A stretch of 50,644 bases of DNA from Haemophilus parainfluenzae (lineage in GTDB: Bacteria > Pseudomonadota > Gammaproteobacteria > Enterobacterales > Pasteurellaceae): NCBI RefSeq assembly GCF_014931275.1, contig NZ_CP063110.1, positions 1,967,501-2,018,144 of the forward strand, given 5' to 3'. Shown piece by piece: positions 17,999-26,883 of this stretch. The translations under genes were made by a program, and so were the position numbers. The first letter of the stretch is position 1; each line of letters starts with the position of its first letter. The notes under the pieces were generated by a model, which searched no databases, had not been told where the DNA came from, and saw only the letters and a program-made list of their open reading frames with translations.

Positions 17999-19246
17999 AT
18001 GAGTAATCAAACTACAACCGCACCTGTTGAGGTGCAAAGCATGGGCAAACAAGCGTTTGTCGGTTTACAGATGTTATTTGTTGCCTTTGGCGCCTTAGTA
18101 TTAGTTCCTTTAATCACCGGATTAAATTCTAATACTGCTCTTCTTACCGCGGGTATCGGTACACTGCTTTTCCAACTTTGTACTGGTAAACAAGTCCCTA
18201 TTTTCTTGGCTTCCTCTTTTGCCTTTATTGCGCCTATTCAATATGGTGTACAAACTTGGGGTATCCCAACCACAATGGGTGGACTTGCTTGTGCAGGCTT
18301 CGTCTATTTCGCACTATCAACCTTAGTAAAATTACGCGGTAGTGCTGCACTTGAGCGTATATTCCCGCCTGTTGTTGTGGGTCCCGTAATTATCATTATC
18401 GGTATGGGACTTGCACCCGTTGCTGTGGATATGGCATTAGGTAAAAACAGTGCATATAGCTATGAGCATTCGGTATTAGTTTCTATGATTACCTTGGTCA
18501 CTACCCTTTCTGTTGCGGTATTTGCTAAAGGTATGATGAAACTGATTCCAATTATGTTTGGTATCGTTGCAGGCTATGTGGTTTGTTTATTCCTAGGTTT
18601 AATTAACTTCCAACCTGTTTTAGACGCAAAATGGTTTGAATTACCTCAGTTAACCAAACCAGAATTTAATTTAGAAGCCATTCTTTATATGCTACCAATT
18701 GCTATCGCACCAGCCGTTGAACACGTTGGCGGTATTATGGCAATCAGTTCTGTAACAGGTAAAGATTTCCTTAAAAAACCAGGCTTACACCGCACCTTAT
18801 TGGGCGATGGTGTCGCAACAGCTGCGGCTTCATTAGTAGGTGGTCCACCAAATACTACTTATGCTGAAGTAACGGGTGCTGTAATGCTAACTCGCAACTT
18901 TAATCCAAATATTATGACTTGGGCTGCAGTATGGGCAATTGCAATTTCCTTCTGTGGTAAAGTAGGTGCATTCCTTTCTACTATCCCAACCATCGTAATG
19001 GGTGGCATTATGATGTTAGTATTCGGTTCGATTGCCGTTGTCGGGATGAGTACCTTAATTAAAGGTAAAGTGGATGTAACTGAACCTCGCAACCTTTGCA
19101 TCATTTCTGTGGTGATGACTTTCGGGATCGGTAATATGTTTGTCAACGTCGGTGATACTGTTTCCCTAAAAGGTATCAGCCTTTGCGCTATCGTCGCGAT
19201 TGTACTGAACTTGATTTTGCCAAAAGCAAAAAATGAAGTAGAATAA
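17999..19246 (+). CDS. uraA: Uracil permease
   Basis: NCS2-family proton symporter that imports uracil across the inner membrane; Upp then traps it as UMP. The 415-residue protein has about 14 hydrophobic segments. The substrate-site region is visible: the helix 8 segment AVEHVGGIMAIS (about 240-251, with the conserved Glu) and the helix 10 segment GGPPNTTYAEVTGA (about 281-294, with a second Glu). The start follows an RBS-like GAGAGTTG. It is 120 bases after upp, across a terminator and an uptake signal. Confidence 0.95.
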   Translation: MSNQTTTAPVEVQSMGKQAFVGLQMLFVAFGALVLVPLITGLNSNTALLTAGIGTLLFQLCTGKQVPIFLASSFAFIAPIQYGVQTWGIPTTMGGLACAGFVYFALSTLVKLRGSAALERIFPPVVVGPVIIIIGMGLAPVAVDMALGKNSAYSYEHSVLVSMITLVTTLSVAVFAKGMMKLIPIMFGIVAGYVVCLFLGLINFQPVLDAKWFELPQLTKPEFNLEAILYMLPIAIAPAVEHVGGIMAISSVTGKDFLKKPGLHRTLLGDGVATAAASLVGGPPNTTYAEVTGAVMLTRNFNPNIMTWAAVWAIAISFCGKVGAFLSTIPTIVMGGIMMLVFGSIAVVGMSTLIKGKVDVTEPRNLCIISVVMTFGIGNMFVNVGDTVSLKGISLCAIVAIVLNLILPKAKNEVE

Positions 19247-19259
19247 AACTTCCCAAACA

Positions 19260-19294
19260 AAAGGGTTAAATGAAAATTTAGCCCTTTCTTTTTT
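19260..19294 (+). terminator. Intrinsic terminator after uraA
   Basis: aaagggttaaat (19260-19271) pairs with atttagcccttt (19276-19287) with one G-U pair and a GAAA tetraloop type centre, followed by a T-run. It lies only about 25 bases before the hda start codon. Confidence 0.8.
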
Positions 19295-19317
19295 ATTTTA
19301 AATCAACTCGTTAATCC

Positions 19318-20013
19318 GTGAATCAGCAACTTTCTTTACCTATTCATCAAATTGATGATGAAACGCTTGAGAATTTTTATAGTGATAATAATGCATTATT
19401 GCTCAATTCTTTACGTCAAAATATGACTGATTTACAGCAACAATTCTTCTACCTTTGGGGAAACCAAAGCGTCGGAAAAACTCATCTTCTACGCGCACTC
19501 TGTAATGAATATATTCAGCAACAACGAAGTGCGATTTATGTTCCATTGAGCAAATCACAATATTTCTCCACAGCTGTTTTTGAACATTTAGAACAGCAAG
19601 ATTTGGTTTGTTTAGATGATTTGCAAGCGGTTATTGGAAATTCAGAATGGGAAATAGCCTTATTTGATCTCTTTAATCGTATCAAAGCCAATGGCAAAAC
19701 TTTATTGGTTGTCAGTGCCGAACAATCTCCAACTGCTCTACCCGTTAAATTACCGGATTTAGCCTCTCGTTTAAAATGGGGAGAAAGTTATCAATTGATT
19801 CCACTCAGCGATGAACAAAAACTCGCTGTATTGAAACAAAATGCCCATCAGCGAGGCATTATGCTTTCTGATGATACTGCCAATTTTATATTTACTCGTT
19901 TAGATCGTGATATGGCGACATTAAAAGAGGCGTTAGTTCGACTCGATAAAGCCTCATTGCAAGCTAAACGAAATCTGACCATTCCTTTTGTGAAATATAT
20001 TTTAGGCTTATAA
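19318..20013 (+). CDS. hda: DnaA regulatory inactivator Hda
   Basis: AAA+ protein that, bound to the DNA-loaded beta clamp, stimulates hydrolysis of DnaA-ATP and prevents over-initiation. The N-terminus MNQQLSLPI holds the clamp-binding QLSLPI motif. The 231-residue protein then shows a DnaA-like Walker A (GNQSVGKTH, about 48-56), a Walker B LVCLDDLQAV near 96-105 and sensor/arginine-finger region RLKWGESY. The GTG start at 19318 is chosen because it places the clamp motif at residues 4-9, as in E. coli. It follows uraA as in E. coli. Confidence 0.93.
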   Translation: MNQQLSLPIHQIDDETLENFYSDNNALLLNSLRQNMTDLQQQFFYLWGNQSVGKTHLLRALCNEYIQQQRSAIYVPLSKSQYFSTAVFEHLEQQDLVCLDDLQAVIGNSEWEIALFDLFNRIKANGKTLLVVSAEQSPTALPVKLPDLASRLKWGESYQLIPLSDEQKLAVLKQNAHQRGIMLSDDTANFIFTRLDRDMATLKEALVRLDKASLQAKRNLTIPFVKYILGL

Positions 20014-20023
20014 ACAGATAAAA

Positions 20024-20057
20024 AATAACCGCTCTTTTTCAAGTGCGGTTAATTTTT
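20024..20057. terminator. Terminator between hda and the small lipoprotein gene
   Basis: aaaataaccgc pairs with gcggttaatttt around a loop that includes part of an uptake signal (aagtgcggt at 20041-20049). Both strands have A/T flanks, so it can serve convergent hda and the lipoprotein gene. Confidence 0.7.
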
Positions 20058-20068
20058 TAGTCATTTAA

Positions 20069-20371
20069 TTACCAGCAGTGATGGCAATAACCAACACCGA
20101 CACTCGGCATTATTGCTACAGGAACGCGAGAATAACCTCTATGTTTAGAACGATGATCACTCGCATTCATTTCATTTGGAACGCTATCTCTTTGTGCAAC
20201 TTTCGCTTTTTCTCGAGCAGTGACAGTATTACCACTTGTTACTCGAGCATTGTAATCTTGTACGGAATTCATATCATACATCGCTGCACCATTACCAATA
20301 CTTGAAGCTTCCTGAGGTGCTGTACAAGCTGTTAAAACAGATAATGCTGCAATAGAAATTAATTTTTTCAT
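20069..20371 (-). CDS. Small predicted lipoprotein with C-terminal CHHC motif
   Basis: I do not recognise the family. The 100-residue product begins MKKLISIAALSVLTACTAPQ, a lipoprotein signal with lipobox LTAC (Cys16). The mature part is polar, with KAKVAQRD in the middle, and ends VGYCHHCW, a Cys-His-His-Cys cluster that could bind metal or form a disulfide. I choose ATG 20371 over the ATG 18 bases upstream because it gives a standard lipoprotein signal and is preceded by AAAGG, which overlaps the last codons of the preceding gene. It starts four bases after that gene's stop, so the pair is coupled. Confidence 0.75.
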   Translation of the reverse strand: MKKLISIAALSVLTACTAPQEASSIGNGAAMYDMNSVQDYNARVTSGNTVTAREKAKVAQRDSVPNEMNASDHRSKHRGYSRVPVAIMPSVGVGYCHHCW

Positions 20372-20375
20372 AACG

Positions 20376-20969
20376 TTACCTTTTATCACAAACTACTTTA
20401 TTAAGTGTTTCTCTGCCTTCTTTAATCCGCTCATTCGCTTTTTTTCTAACGTTAGGATCTTCATTTTGCTCAATATATTTTGCTACATTGGCGTTTTTGA
20501 TTGCATAAACAGGGATATACTGTGAATGTTTCGTTTCACCTTTTTTATAAATTGTGGCACCTAAAACACTACCATAATACTCGCTAGCATCATTAGGTTT
20601 AATGTAATAATTGCTAGAATTTGTTACATCTACGCCATCATCACTTTTAAACCCACTACAGATCCCCGCAGGTGAAAGAAACGTTGTTTTTGAAGCGGCA
20701 ACTTCGTTAAATTTGTACACCTCAAACTCAATACTATTCGCAAGCTCTTCTATGTCTTTTTCAGACTTAGGATCTAAACTTCTTTGGCCTTTTCCATCAA
20801 TATATTTCACTGTTTCAGAAATATTACTTTCAGAAACATTAACTGAAACATTATTTTCAGGTGTCTTCGCTTTTGTTGCATATACAACACTACTACCTTC
20901 GGCTAAAACAACTGATGATGCTAAAACACAAAAAGAGTAAATCCCAATTTTTTTCTTAATATGACTCAT
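20376..20969 (-). CDS. Predicted exported protein of unknown function
   Basis: I do not recognise the family. ATG 20969 gives 197 residues starting MSHIKKKIGIYSFCVLASSV, a classical signal peptide with likely cleavage after VLA (about residue 23). An ATG 45 bases upstream would add residues before the signal and overlap the previous gene, so I reject it. The mature protein is hydrophilic, with two cysteines (in AGICSGF and KVVCDKR), possibly a disulfide, and a charged C-terminal helix. No strong RBS is visible; it may depend on translation of the VOC gene ending 19 bases before. It forms a unit with the CHHC lipoprotein downstream of the ccm operon. Confidence 0.75.
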   Translation of the reverse strand: MSHIKKKIGIYSFCVLASSVVLAEGSSVVYATKAKTPENNVSVNVSESNISETVKYIDGKGQRSLDPKSEKDIEELANSIEFEVYKFNEVAASKTTFLSPAGICSGFKSDDGVDVTNSSNYYIKPNDASEYYGSVLGATIYKKGETKHSQYIPVYAIKNANVAKYIEQNEDPNVRKKANERIKEGRETLNKVVCDKR

Positions 20970-20988
20970 AATAATTTGATTTTCTACG

Positions 20989-21387
20989 TTAATAATTATT
21001 TTCGTATAATTCAATAGGTAAATAATCTGGGTCTCTGAAGAAAGTGTACTTCATTCCTGTTAATTCATCAACCCTAATTGGTTCACAATCAATGCTATTT
21101 TCCAAAAGATAAGCGACATATTCATCAATATTTTCGACATTAAATGCTAAATGTCGCAAACCGCAAGCCTCAGGAGTGGTTACTCTTGAAGGTGGATTTG
21201 GAAAAGAAAACAACTCTATTTGACTCCCATCGGGAAAACTTAAATCTAATTTATAGCTATCCCTTTCTGCCCGATAAGTTTCATTTAGCTGTTTAGCGCC
21301 TAAAATCTCCATATAAAAATGCTTCGAACGTGCATAGTTCGAAGCAATGATCGCAATATGGTGAAAACCTAATAATTGGGGTTTCAT
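20989..21387 (-). CDS. VOC (glyoxalase/bleomycin-resistance fold) family protein, YaeR-like
   Basis: A 132-residue vicinal-oxygen-chelate protein with two beta-alpha-beta-beta-beta halves. The putative metal ligands are His9 or His10 in GFHHIAI, Glu58 in QIELFSFP, His78 in LRHLAF and Glu127 in PIELYE. The pattern resembles E. coli YaeR and Gram-positive homologues whose substrate is unknown; it is too divergent to call lactoylglutathione lyase. Its ATG overlaps the ccmI stop (TAATG), so it appears to be co-transcribed and coupled with cytochrome c maturation genes. Confidence 0.85.
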   Translation of the reverse strand: MKPQLLGFHHIAIIASNYARSKHFYMEILGAKQLNETYRAERDSYKLDLSFPDGSQIELFSFPNPPSRVTTPEACGLRHLAFNVENIDEYVAYLLENSIDCEPIRVDELTGMKYTFFRDPDYLPIELYENNY

Positions 21388-22304
21388 TATTTCTCCGGTG
21401 TGACACTCTTCGCTTTTTCTTCTTCCTGTAAAGCGAGTGCATCACGTGCCGCACGAATACTTTTCTCAAGCATTGGTACACGAGGATCATCTGGCTCCAA
21501 TAAGCGTAGCATCATCGCCCAGGTTACTGCCGCCATTTTATAATCTTCCCCTTCAAAATAACTGAAAGCAAGTAAACTTAAGGCTTCAGGATTCGAATGA
21601 TCTTGACGAATAACATCACGTAAAAGCTGGTTACCTTTGAGTTTATCTGTTTGATCTTCAGAAGACATTAGCATACGCGCATAGGAAAGCTTATACGTTA
21701 AATTATCTGGCTCAAGCTTATTCGCTTGTTGATAGCTATCAAAGGCTAATTTTCCATTACCTAAATTCATCCCTACCTGACCTAACAACCACCATTTTTT
21801 AGCATCCTTTGGTGTTTTTTGTAAATCCAAACGAAGTGCGGTCGAAAATTGCTGCATTTCTGCATCTGTCATTGGGTTTGTGTCTTCTTCTTTGATCCGT
21901 TCAAAGAAATAAGGTAATTTTGCCAATGTCTTTTCCATCATATCTTCGGCTTTCCAAGATCCCAGAGGGAAATAAGCCGCACCAGCAATAATGGCTAAAC
22001 CGAGCAAACCAGAAACAAACCACAACTTACCGTAATTTTTGGCATTTTTATCGATAGTTTGTGTTTCTTGTTGAGGAATATCTTCCAACAATGTTTTTTG
22101 TAGCTCTTGCTTGAGTTGTTCAACATTTTCAACTAAACCCTGTTGATTATCTTGCTCAATCTCTTGCAAACGAGAAAAATATAACGCCTTATTTAATTCA
22201 TCACGTTTTTTATCTTCTTTGGCTTTAACAGAACGTAGCAAGGGATAAAAACAAATCAGTGCCACCACTAAAGTGAGCGCAATAATACTTAATGCAAAAT
22301 TCAT
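21387..22304 (-). CDS. ccmI: Cytochrome c maturation protein CcmI (TPR apocytochrome chaperone)
   Basis: Binds apocytochrome c and delivers it to CcmF-CcmH for heme attachment. The 305 residues begin with two membrane helices (about 3-23 and 94-115) separated by a cytoplasmic coiled-coil-like segment (FSRLQEIEQDNQQGLVENVEQL). A periplasmic TPR domain (about 150-290) follows, including ALSLLAFSYFEGEDYKMAA. In E. coli CcmI is fused to CcmH; here it is a separate gene whose ATG overlaps the ccmH stop by one base. An uptake signal lies near 21834. Confidence 0.9.
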   Translation of the reverse strand: MNFALSIIALTLVVALICFYPLLRSVKAKEDKKRDELNKALYFSRLQEIEQDNQQGLVENVEQLKQELQKTLLEDIPQQETQTIDKNAKNYGKLWFVSGLLGLAIIAGAAYFPLGSWKAEDMMEKTLAKLPYFFERIKEEDTNPMTDAEMQQFSTALRLDLQKTPKDAKKWWLLGQVGMNLGNGKLAFDSYQQANKLEPDNLTYKLSYARMLMSSEDQTDKLKGNQLLRDVIRQDHSNPEALSLLAFSYFEGEDYKMAAVTWAMMLRLLEPDDPRVPMLEKSIRAARDALALQEEEKAKSVTPEK

Positions 22305-22768
22305 TATTTATCCTTTTCTTTGAGTAAAGCCGATAAACGTGCATTCTCTTCATCATCTAAAATCGCGTCAGAATTGACCGCACTTGGGCTTTTAGATTTA
22401 CGTTTAAATACAAATAGAATGCCAATCAACACTAACAAAATTGGGGCAATCCATAGAACGATTGTTGACATCGTCATTGGTGGATCATAAGTCACGAAAT
22501 TGCCATAGCGTTGGATCATATAATCCACCACTTCATTTCGATTTTTACCTTCTTGTAACAGCTCAAACACTTTACCACGCATATCTACTGCAATGGTTGC
22601 ATTCGAATCGGCAATATTGTTATTTTGACATTGTGGACAACGCAGTTCTTGCGTTAATTGATGATAGTCCTTTTCTTGCTCTGGCGAAGCAAAATTTAGC
22701 GCATCAATTGCGGCAGTCGCAGAGACGCTCATAAAAAGTGCGGTCAAAAAAATCCATGATTTTCTCAT
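22304..22768 (-). CDS. ccmH: Cytochrome c maturation protein CcmH (thioredox subunit)
   Basis: Membrane-anchored periplasmic thiol-redox protein that reduces or resolves the CXXCH disulfide of apocytochromes with CcmG. The 154 residues show a signal peptide (1-19), the LRCPQC motif with Cys44 and Cys47, and one C-terminal membrane helix (about 103-123). This is the short CcmH form, equivalent to the N-terminal half of E. coli CcmH. Part of the signal peptide (LTAL) is encoded by an uptake signal near 22735. It overlaps ccmG and ccmI by one base each. Confidence 0.92.
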   Translation of the reverse strand: MRKSWIFLTALFMSVSATAAIDALNFASPEQEKDYHQLTQELRCPQCQNNNIADSNATIAVDMRGKVFELLQEGKNRNEVVDYMIQRYGNFVTYDPPMTMSTIVLWIAPILLVLIGILFVFKRKSKSPSAVNSDAILDDEENARLSALLKEKDK

Positions 22769-23313
22769 TATGGTTTCTCCGCTAATTTGTCATAAATAGG
22801 CTTCAATGTCTCATTCCAAACACGTTCATTCACATCCCCCGCTAAGCGATAATGAATCACGCCTTTACCATCAACGATAAATGTTTCCGGGGCGCCGTAA
22901 ACCCCCAAATCTAATGCAAAAGAACCTTTTTCATCTTTAAGCACAAGACTATAAGGATTACCTAAATCTTTTAGCCATTTTACAGCTTTTGGTGATTCAT
23001 CTTTATAGTCGATACCAATGATTGTTACGCCTTGTTTAGCCAATTGATTCAAATATTGATGCTCTGCATAACAAGTTGGACACCAAGTCGCCCACACATT
23101 CAAGAGAATCGGTTTACCTTGTTGGAAAATTTCATTACCGTAGGTTTTATTTTCCAATAAATCCGTTAATGTTCTCTGTGGCACAGGTTTCCCCACAAGA
23201 GCAGATTCTAACGCTTTTGGATCATCACCTTGCGCATTGCGTCCTAACTGAACTAAAAAAGCTGCCGCCACGGCAAGAAAAACAATAAGTGGGATAAGTA
23301 GTTTTTTATTCAT
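22768..23313 (-). CDS. ccmG: Thiol:disulfide interchange protein CcmG/DsbE
   Basis: Thioredoxin-like reductant for cytochrome c maturation, anchored in the inner membrane by an N-terminal helix (about 4-22) and acting in the periplasm. The 181-residue protein has the active site WCPTC with Cys78 and Cys81 and the family's acidic insert and GVYGAPETF cis-proline region. It receives electrons from DsbD (not in the window). It follows ccmF by 52 bases containing a small hairpin, the largest gap inside ccmF-ccmI. Confidence 0.93.
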   Translation of the reverse strand: MNKKLLIPLIVFLAVAAAFLVQLGRNAQGDDPKALESALVGKPVPQRTLTDLLENKTYGNEIFQQGKPILLNVWATWCPTCYAEHQYLNQLAKQGVTIIGIDYKDESPKAVKWLKDLGNPYSLVLKDEKGSFALDLGVYGAPETFIVDGKGVIHYRLAGDVNERVWNETLKPIYDKLAEKP

Positions 23314-23340
23314 AACACTATCAATTTTACATCTATTTCT

Positions 23341-23357
23341 AGGGGCAATAGGCCCCT
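23341..23357. other. Small hairpin between ccmG and ccmF
   Basis: aggggc (23341-23346) pairs with gcccct (23352-23357) across a 5-base loop in the 52-base gap between ccmF and ccmG. No T-run follows on the minus strand, so it is not a typical terminator. It could stabilise or mark processing of the polycistronic mRNA. Confidence 0.4.
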
Positions 23358-23365
23358 TATTACAA

Positions 23366-25315
23366 TTAAGACTGTTTAACTAATCGACTAAAACGATAAC
23401 GACGGTCAAACATACAGAGCAAGCCACCTAATGCCATAAACAATCCTCCAATCCAAATCCAACGGATAAATGGTTTATAGTAAAGGCGTAGCGCCCATGA
23501 GTTATCATCTATTTTTTCGCCCAAGGCGACATAAAGATCGCGAGTAAAGCCCCAATTAATTGCTGCTTCAGTCATAGGCATTTTACTGACGGTATAAAAA
23601 CGTTTTTCAGCGAATAATGTTGCTTCTGGTTTACCCGCTTTTGAAATATCAATTTGTGCTTTACCGCCCATATAGTTAGGACCATTTGCGTCACTCACGC
23701 CTGCAAATTTGAAGTCATAGTTAGCAATCTGTACCGTATCACCCACGGCCATTCGCACATCACGTTCTACACTGAAGTTTTGGCTAAAGGCAATTCCCCA
23801 AACGGTCATGGCTACACCAAGGTGAGCCAAAATCATCCCCCAATGAGAACGAGAAAGTTTAGTGATACCTTTAAAGAAAGACTCGCGGTGTGTTGCACGT
23901 TGCTTCATTTCATAAAGACTGAGTAACACAATAATGACTGACATCATAGTGCCAAGCACAGCACTGACAGTGAGTTTATTTTGTAGGAAATACGGTAAAG
24001 CAAAACCTGTAATCGCCATCACAATCACACTCACAACAACCGGTGTGCGAATTTCAGAGAACTGGTCACGACGCCATTTTACTAACGGTCCAATACCCAG
24101 TAATAAGGCAAATGGGGTCATAATAATCAGGAACATTTGATCAAAGAAGGGGGCACCGATCGAAATAGATCCTAAGCCTAATTGTTTATGAACTAGCGGT
24201 AATAACGTTCCTAAGAATACCACACAAAGTGCGGTCATTAATAGGATGTTATTTAGTAATAATAAGGTTTCACGAGAATAACGTTCCGCATTATCACGCG
24301 AACGAATTTGGTTGCCTTTGTAAGCGTACAAGGTTAAAGAACCACCAATTACCACAACCAAATAAGCAAGAATATATAAACCACGTGTAGGATCTGAAGC
24401 AAAGGCGTGTACTGACACTAAGATACCGGAACGAACTAAGAACGTACCCAGTAAGCAAAGTGAGAAAGCAAGGATTGCTAAAAGTACAGTCCAAGCTTTA
24501 AAAGAGCCACGTTTTTCAGTCACCGCTAAGGAGTGGATTAATGCGGTTCCCGCAAGCCAAGGCATTAAAGAAGAGTTTTCTACAGGATCCCAGAACCACC
24601 AGCCGCCCCAGCCGAGCTCATAATATGCCCACCAAGAACCGAGCACGATCCCGAGTGTTAAAAATACCCAAGCAGCGATCGTCCAAGGGCGAGACCATCT
24701 TGCCCAAGCGGAGTCTAATTTTCCTGTCATTAATGAGGCGATCGCAAAGGCAAAAGCCACAGAAAAACCAACATATCCCATATAAAGCAATGGAGGATGG
24801 AAAATTAAGCCCACATCTTGCAACATTGGGTTGAGTTCTCTGCCATCTACTGGGAAGTCAGGGAATGTACGGGTAAATGGATTTGAGGTAAATAATACGA
24901 AGAGTAAGAAGCCGATGCTAATAATCCCCATAATACCTAACACGCGAGCCACGGCTTCCTGTGGCAAGTGTTTGCTAAATAAGGCTACAGCTGCACCCCA
25001 AAGTGTTAATAACCAAATCCAAAGTAATAATGAACCCTCATGTGAACCCCAAACTGCAGATAAACGATAATAAATCGGCAAGCTGCTGTTAGAGTTATTC
25101 ACCACATATTGCACACTGAAATCATTAACAGCAAACAGATAGAACAATGCTGCAAACGCAATGGTTAAACTGAAAAATAAACCATAAGTCATTGGACGAG
25201 CCAATGACATAAGTTGAAGATGACCTTTTTCAGCCCCCCATAATGGGAGAATGGCTAAAAAGAATGAAACGGCAAGGCTTAAAGCAAGCGCATAATTTCC
25301 TAATTCAGCAATCAT
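23366..25315 (-). CDS. ccmF: Cytochrome c heme lyase subunit CcmF
   Basis: Core of the heme ligation complex: takes heme from holo-CcmE and attaches it to apocytochrome c. The 649-residue polytopic protein contains the tryptophan-rich heme-handling WWD motif WGGWWFWDPVE (about 232-242), the conserved histidines in LIFHPPLLYMGYVG, SVHAFASDP, VHKQLGL and ILAHLGVAMT, and a large periplasmic loop near the C-terminus before a final helix. It overlaps ccmE by one base. Confidence 0.96.
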   Translation of the reverse strand: MIAELGNYALALSLAVSFFLAILPLWGAEKGHLQLMSLARPMTYGLFFSLTIAFAALFYLFAVNDFSVQYVVNNSNSSLPIYYRLSAVWGSHEGSLLLWIWLLTLWGAAVALFSKHLPQEAVARVLGIMGIISIGFLLFVLFTSNPFTRTFPDFPVDGRELNPMLQDVGLIFHPPLLYMGYVGFSVAFAFAIASLMTGKLDSAWARWSRPWTIAAWVFLTLGIVLGSWWAYYELGWGGWWFWDPVENSSLMPWLAGTALIHSLAVTEKRGSFKAWTVLLAILAFSLCLLGTFLVRSGILVSVHAFASDPTRGLYILAYLVVVIGGSLTLYAYKGNQIRSRDNAERYSRETLLLLNNILLMTALCVVFLGTLLPLVHKQLGLGSISIGAPFFDQMFLIIMTPFALLLGIGPLVKWRRDQFSEIRTPVVVSVIVMAITGFALPYFLQNKLTVSAVLGTMMSVIIVLLSLYEMKQRATHRESFFKGITKLSRSHWGMILAHLGVAMTVWGIAFSQNFSVERDVRMAVGDTVQIANYDFKFAGVSDANGPNYMGGKAQIDISKAGKPEATLFAEKRFYTVSKMPMTEAAINWGFTRDLYVALGEKIDDNSWALRLYYKPFIRWIWIGGLFMALGGLLCMFDRRYRFSRLVKQS

Positions 25316-25845
25316 TAGCGACCTTCTTGCGATTTTTGCTGGGTTTCTTTATAACGACGATCGGCTTCACTCTCGCCTTTTAGTTCTGCCCCCATTGGTT
25401 TATGCATTTTCTGCATTTTCTCACCTAATTCTGGCGGCACATAATTTTCATCATGTTTAGCAAGCACTTCTGTTGCTTCTAATAAGGTTGGTTCTTTTAA
25501 CACGCCTTGCGCAACAATACCCTGTCCCTCACGGAAAAGATCCGGCAGAATACCTTCGTATTCAACTGTAATTGATGGACCAATATCATTCACATCAAAG
25601 CGAACTTTGAGACTTTTCGGATCTCGACTAACAGAGCCTTCAACCACCATACCACCAACACGAATACGTTGCCCAACTTCAGGTTTTTGATCAGGATTTC
25701 CGTCTTTCCCTTCTACAACTTCCGAAGGGGTATAAAATAAATCAATATTTTGGCGAAGCGCATAAAGCACCAAACCTGTCGCAATCGAAATACCTAAAAT
25801 CACAAAGATGATGATCGAGAGTCTTGATTTACGTCTTGGATTCAT
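25315..25845 (-). CDS. ccmE: Heme chaperone CcmE
   Basis: Periplasmic, membrane-anchored protein that binds heme covalently through a histidine and passes it to CcmF. The 176-residue protein has a single N-terminal helix (about 9-30), an OB-fold domain (about 45-130) and the heme-attachment site His131 in [12 protein letters not shown], with Tyr135 nearby. The lysine-rich C-terminal tail is flexible. Its ATG overlaps the ccmD stop by four bases. Confidence 0.95.
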   Translation of the reverse strand: MNPRRKSRLSIIIFVILGISIATGLVLYALRQNIDLFYTPSEVVEGKDGNPDQKPEVGQRIRVGGMVVEGSVSRDPKSLKVRFDVNDIGPSITVEYEGILPDLFREGQGIVAQGVLKEPTLLEATEVLAKHDENYVPPELGEKMQKMHKPMGAELKGESEADRRYKETQQKSQEGR

Positions 25846-26045
25846 AGCGTATTCCCTTTATTTGCTTGGTTTAAACGAGCTTCACGTTGTTGCTCGCGTA
25901 ACACTTCTTTTAATACTGCTTTACGACCCTTGACGCTTTGTATCGCCAAAATGATCATTGCCACAAGGCTAATGCCATAGGAAAGCCACACATAAAAACC
26001 GTAGCCTCCCATATTGATAAAATCACTCCAACTTTGGAAAAACAT
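25842..26045 (-). CDS. ccmD: Heme exporter protein CcmD
   Basis: Small single-helix membrane protein required to release holo-CcmE from the CcmABC complex. The 67 residues include the conserved N-terminal [16 protein letters not shown] and one helix (about 18-37), followed by a basic cytoplasmic tail rich in Lys, Arg and Glu. Its place between ccmC and ccmE supports the call. Confidence 0.9.
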   Translation of the reverse strand: MFFQSWSDFINMGGYGFYVWLSYGISLVAMIILAIQSVKGRKAVLKEVLREQQREARLNQANKGNTL

Positions 26046-26074
26046 TTTCCGCTCCCTAAAATAAAAATAAAAAA

Positions 26075-26815
26075 CTATTTCAGCTTACTTGCTAACTCTT
26101 TTACCCATGGACGTTTACTGTCTTCTTTTAGCAATTCAACGCGGTAACGCACAAGCGTAAACCAAATGGATAAAAATAAAAATCCCAAAATACATAAAAT
26201 CAGTGGAATTAACATCGGCGTTGCAATTGAAGGTTTTTCAAACTTCGTGATACTTGCCCCTTGGTGTAAAGTATTCCACCACTCTACGGAAAAGTGAATA
26301 ATTGGTAAATTCACTACGCCAACAATACACAAGATACCCGCTGATTTGGCGCCCACCGCACGATCAGAAAATGCAGAATAAAGGGCTAATACACCGATAT
26401 ATAAGAAGAAAAGAATGAGTTCTGCGGTTAAACGCGCATCCCACACCCACCAGGTTCCCCACATTGGTTTGCCCCAAATTGCACCTGTTACCAAGGCAAT
26501 AAAGGTAAACATTGCACCGATCGGTGCCATGGCGATCATTGAAAGATGAGCGGCTTTAATTTGCCAAACTAACGCAATAATCGCTGCAATCGCCATCGAA
26601 CCATACACGCCCATTGACCAAATCGCCGCTGGCACATGCACATACATAATTCGGAAACTATTGCCTTGTTGATAATCAGCCGGAGCATAAGCTAAGCCCC
26701 ACACAATACCAACAGCCAATAATAAAACCGCAATCGCACCAAAAAATGGGCTTAATTTACCACATAAATGATATTGGGTTTCATGTTTTGCGTAAGGATG
26801 TAACCACTTCCACAT
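26075..26815 (-). CDS. ccmC: Heme exporter protein CcmC
   Basis: Six-helix membrane protein that presents heme to CcmE in the periplasm. The 246-residue protein has the WWD motif in WGTWWVWDARLT (about 125-136) and two flanking conserved histidines in MYVHVPAAIWS (about 60) and IHFSVEWWNTLHQG (about 174-186). It starts 68 bases after the ccmB stop, across an uptake signal near 26860. Confidence 0.95.
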   Translation of the reverse strand: MWKWLHPYAKHETQYHLCGKLSPFFGAIAVLLLAVGIVWGLAYAPADYQQGNSFRIMYVHVPAAIWSMGVYGSMAIAAIIALVWQIKAAHLSMIAMAPIGAMFTFIALVTGAIWGKPMWGTWWVWDARLTAELILFFLYIGVLALYSAFSDRAVGAKSAGILCIVGVVNLPIIHFSVEWWNTLHQGASITKFEKPSIATPMLIPLILCILGFLFLSIWFTLVRYRVELLKEDSKRPWVKELASKLK

Positions 26816-26883
26816 AAAAGATCCTTAATTCCAAAAAATAAAAAACAGTTAAAAATCTGACCGCACTTTCACCGCAATAGTGA

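Noticed and set aside
18859..19260. 133-residue minus-strand frame inside uraA
   Set aside because: Antisense to a conserved transporter, with no start signal or recognisable domain.
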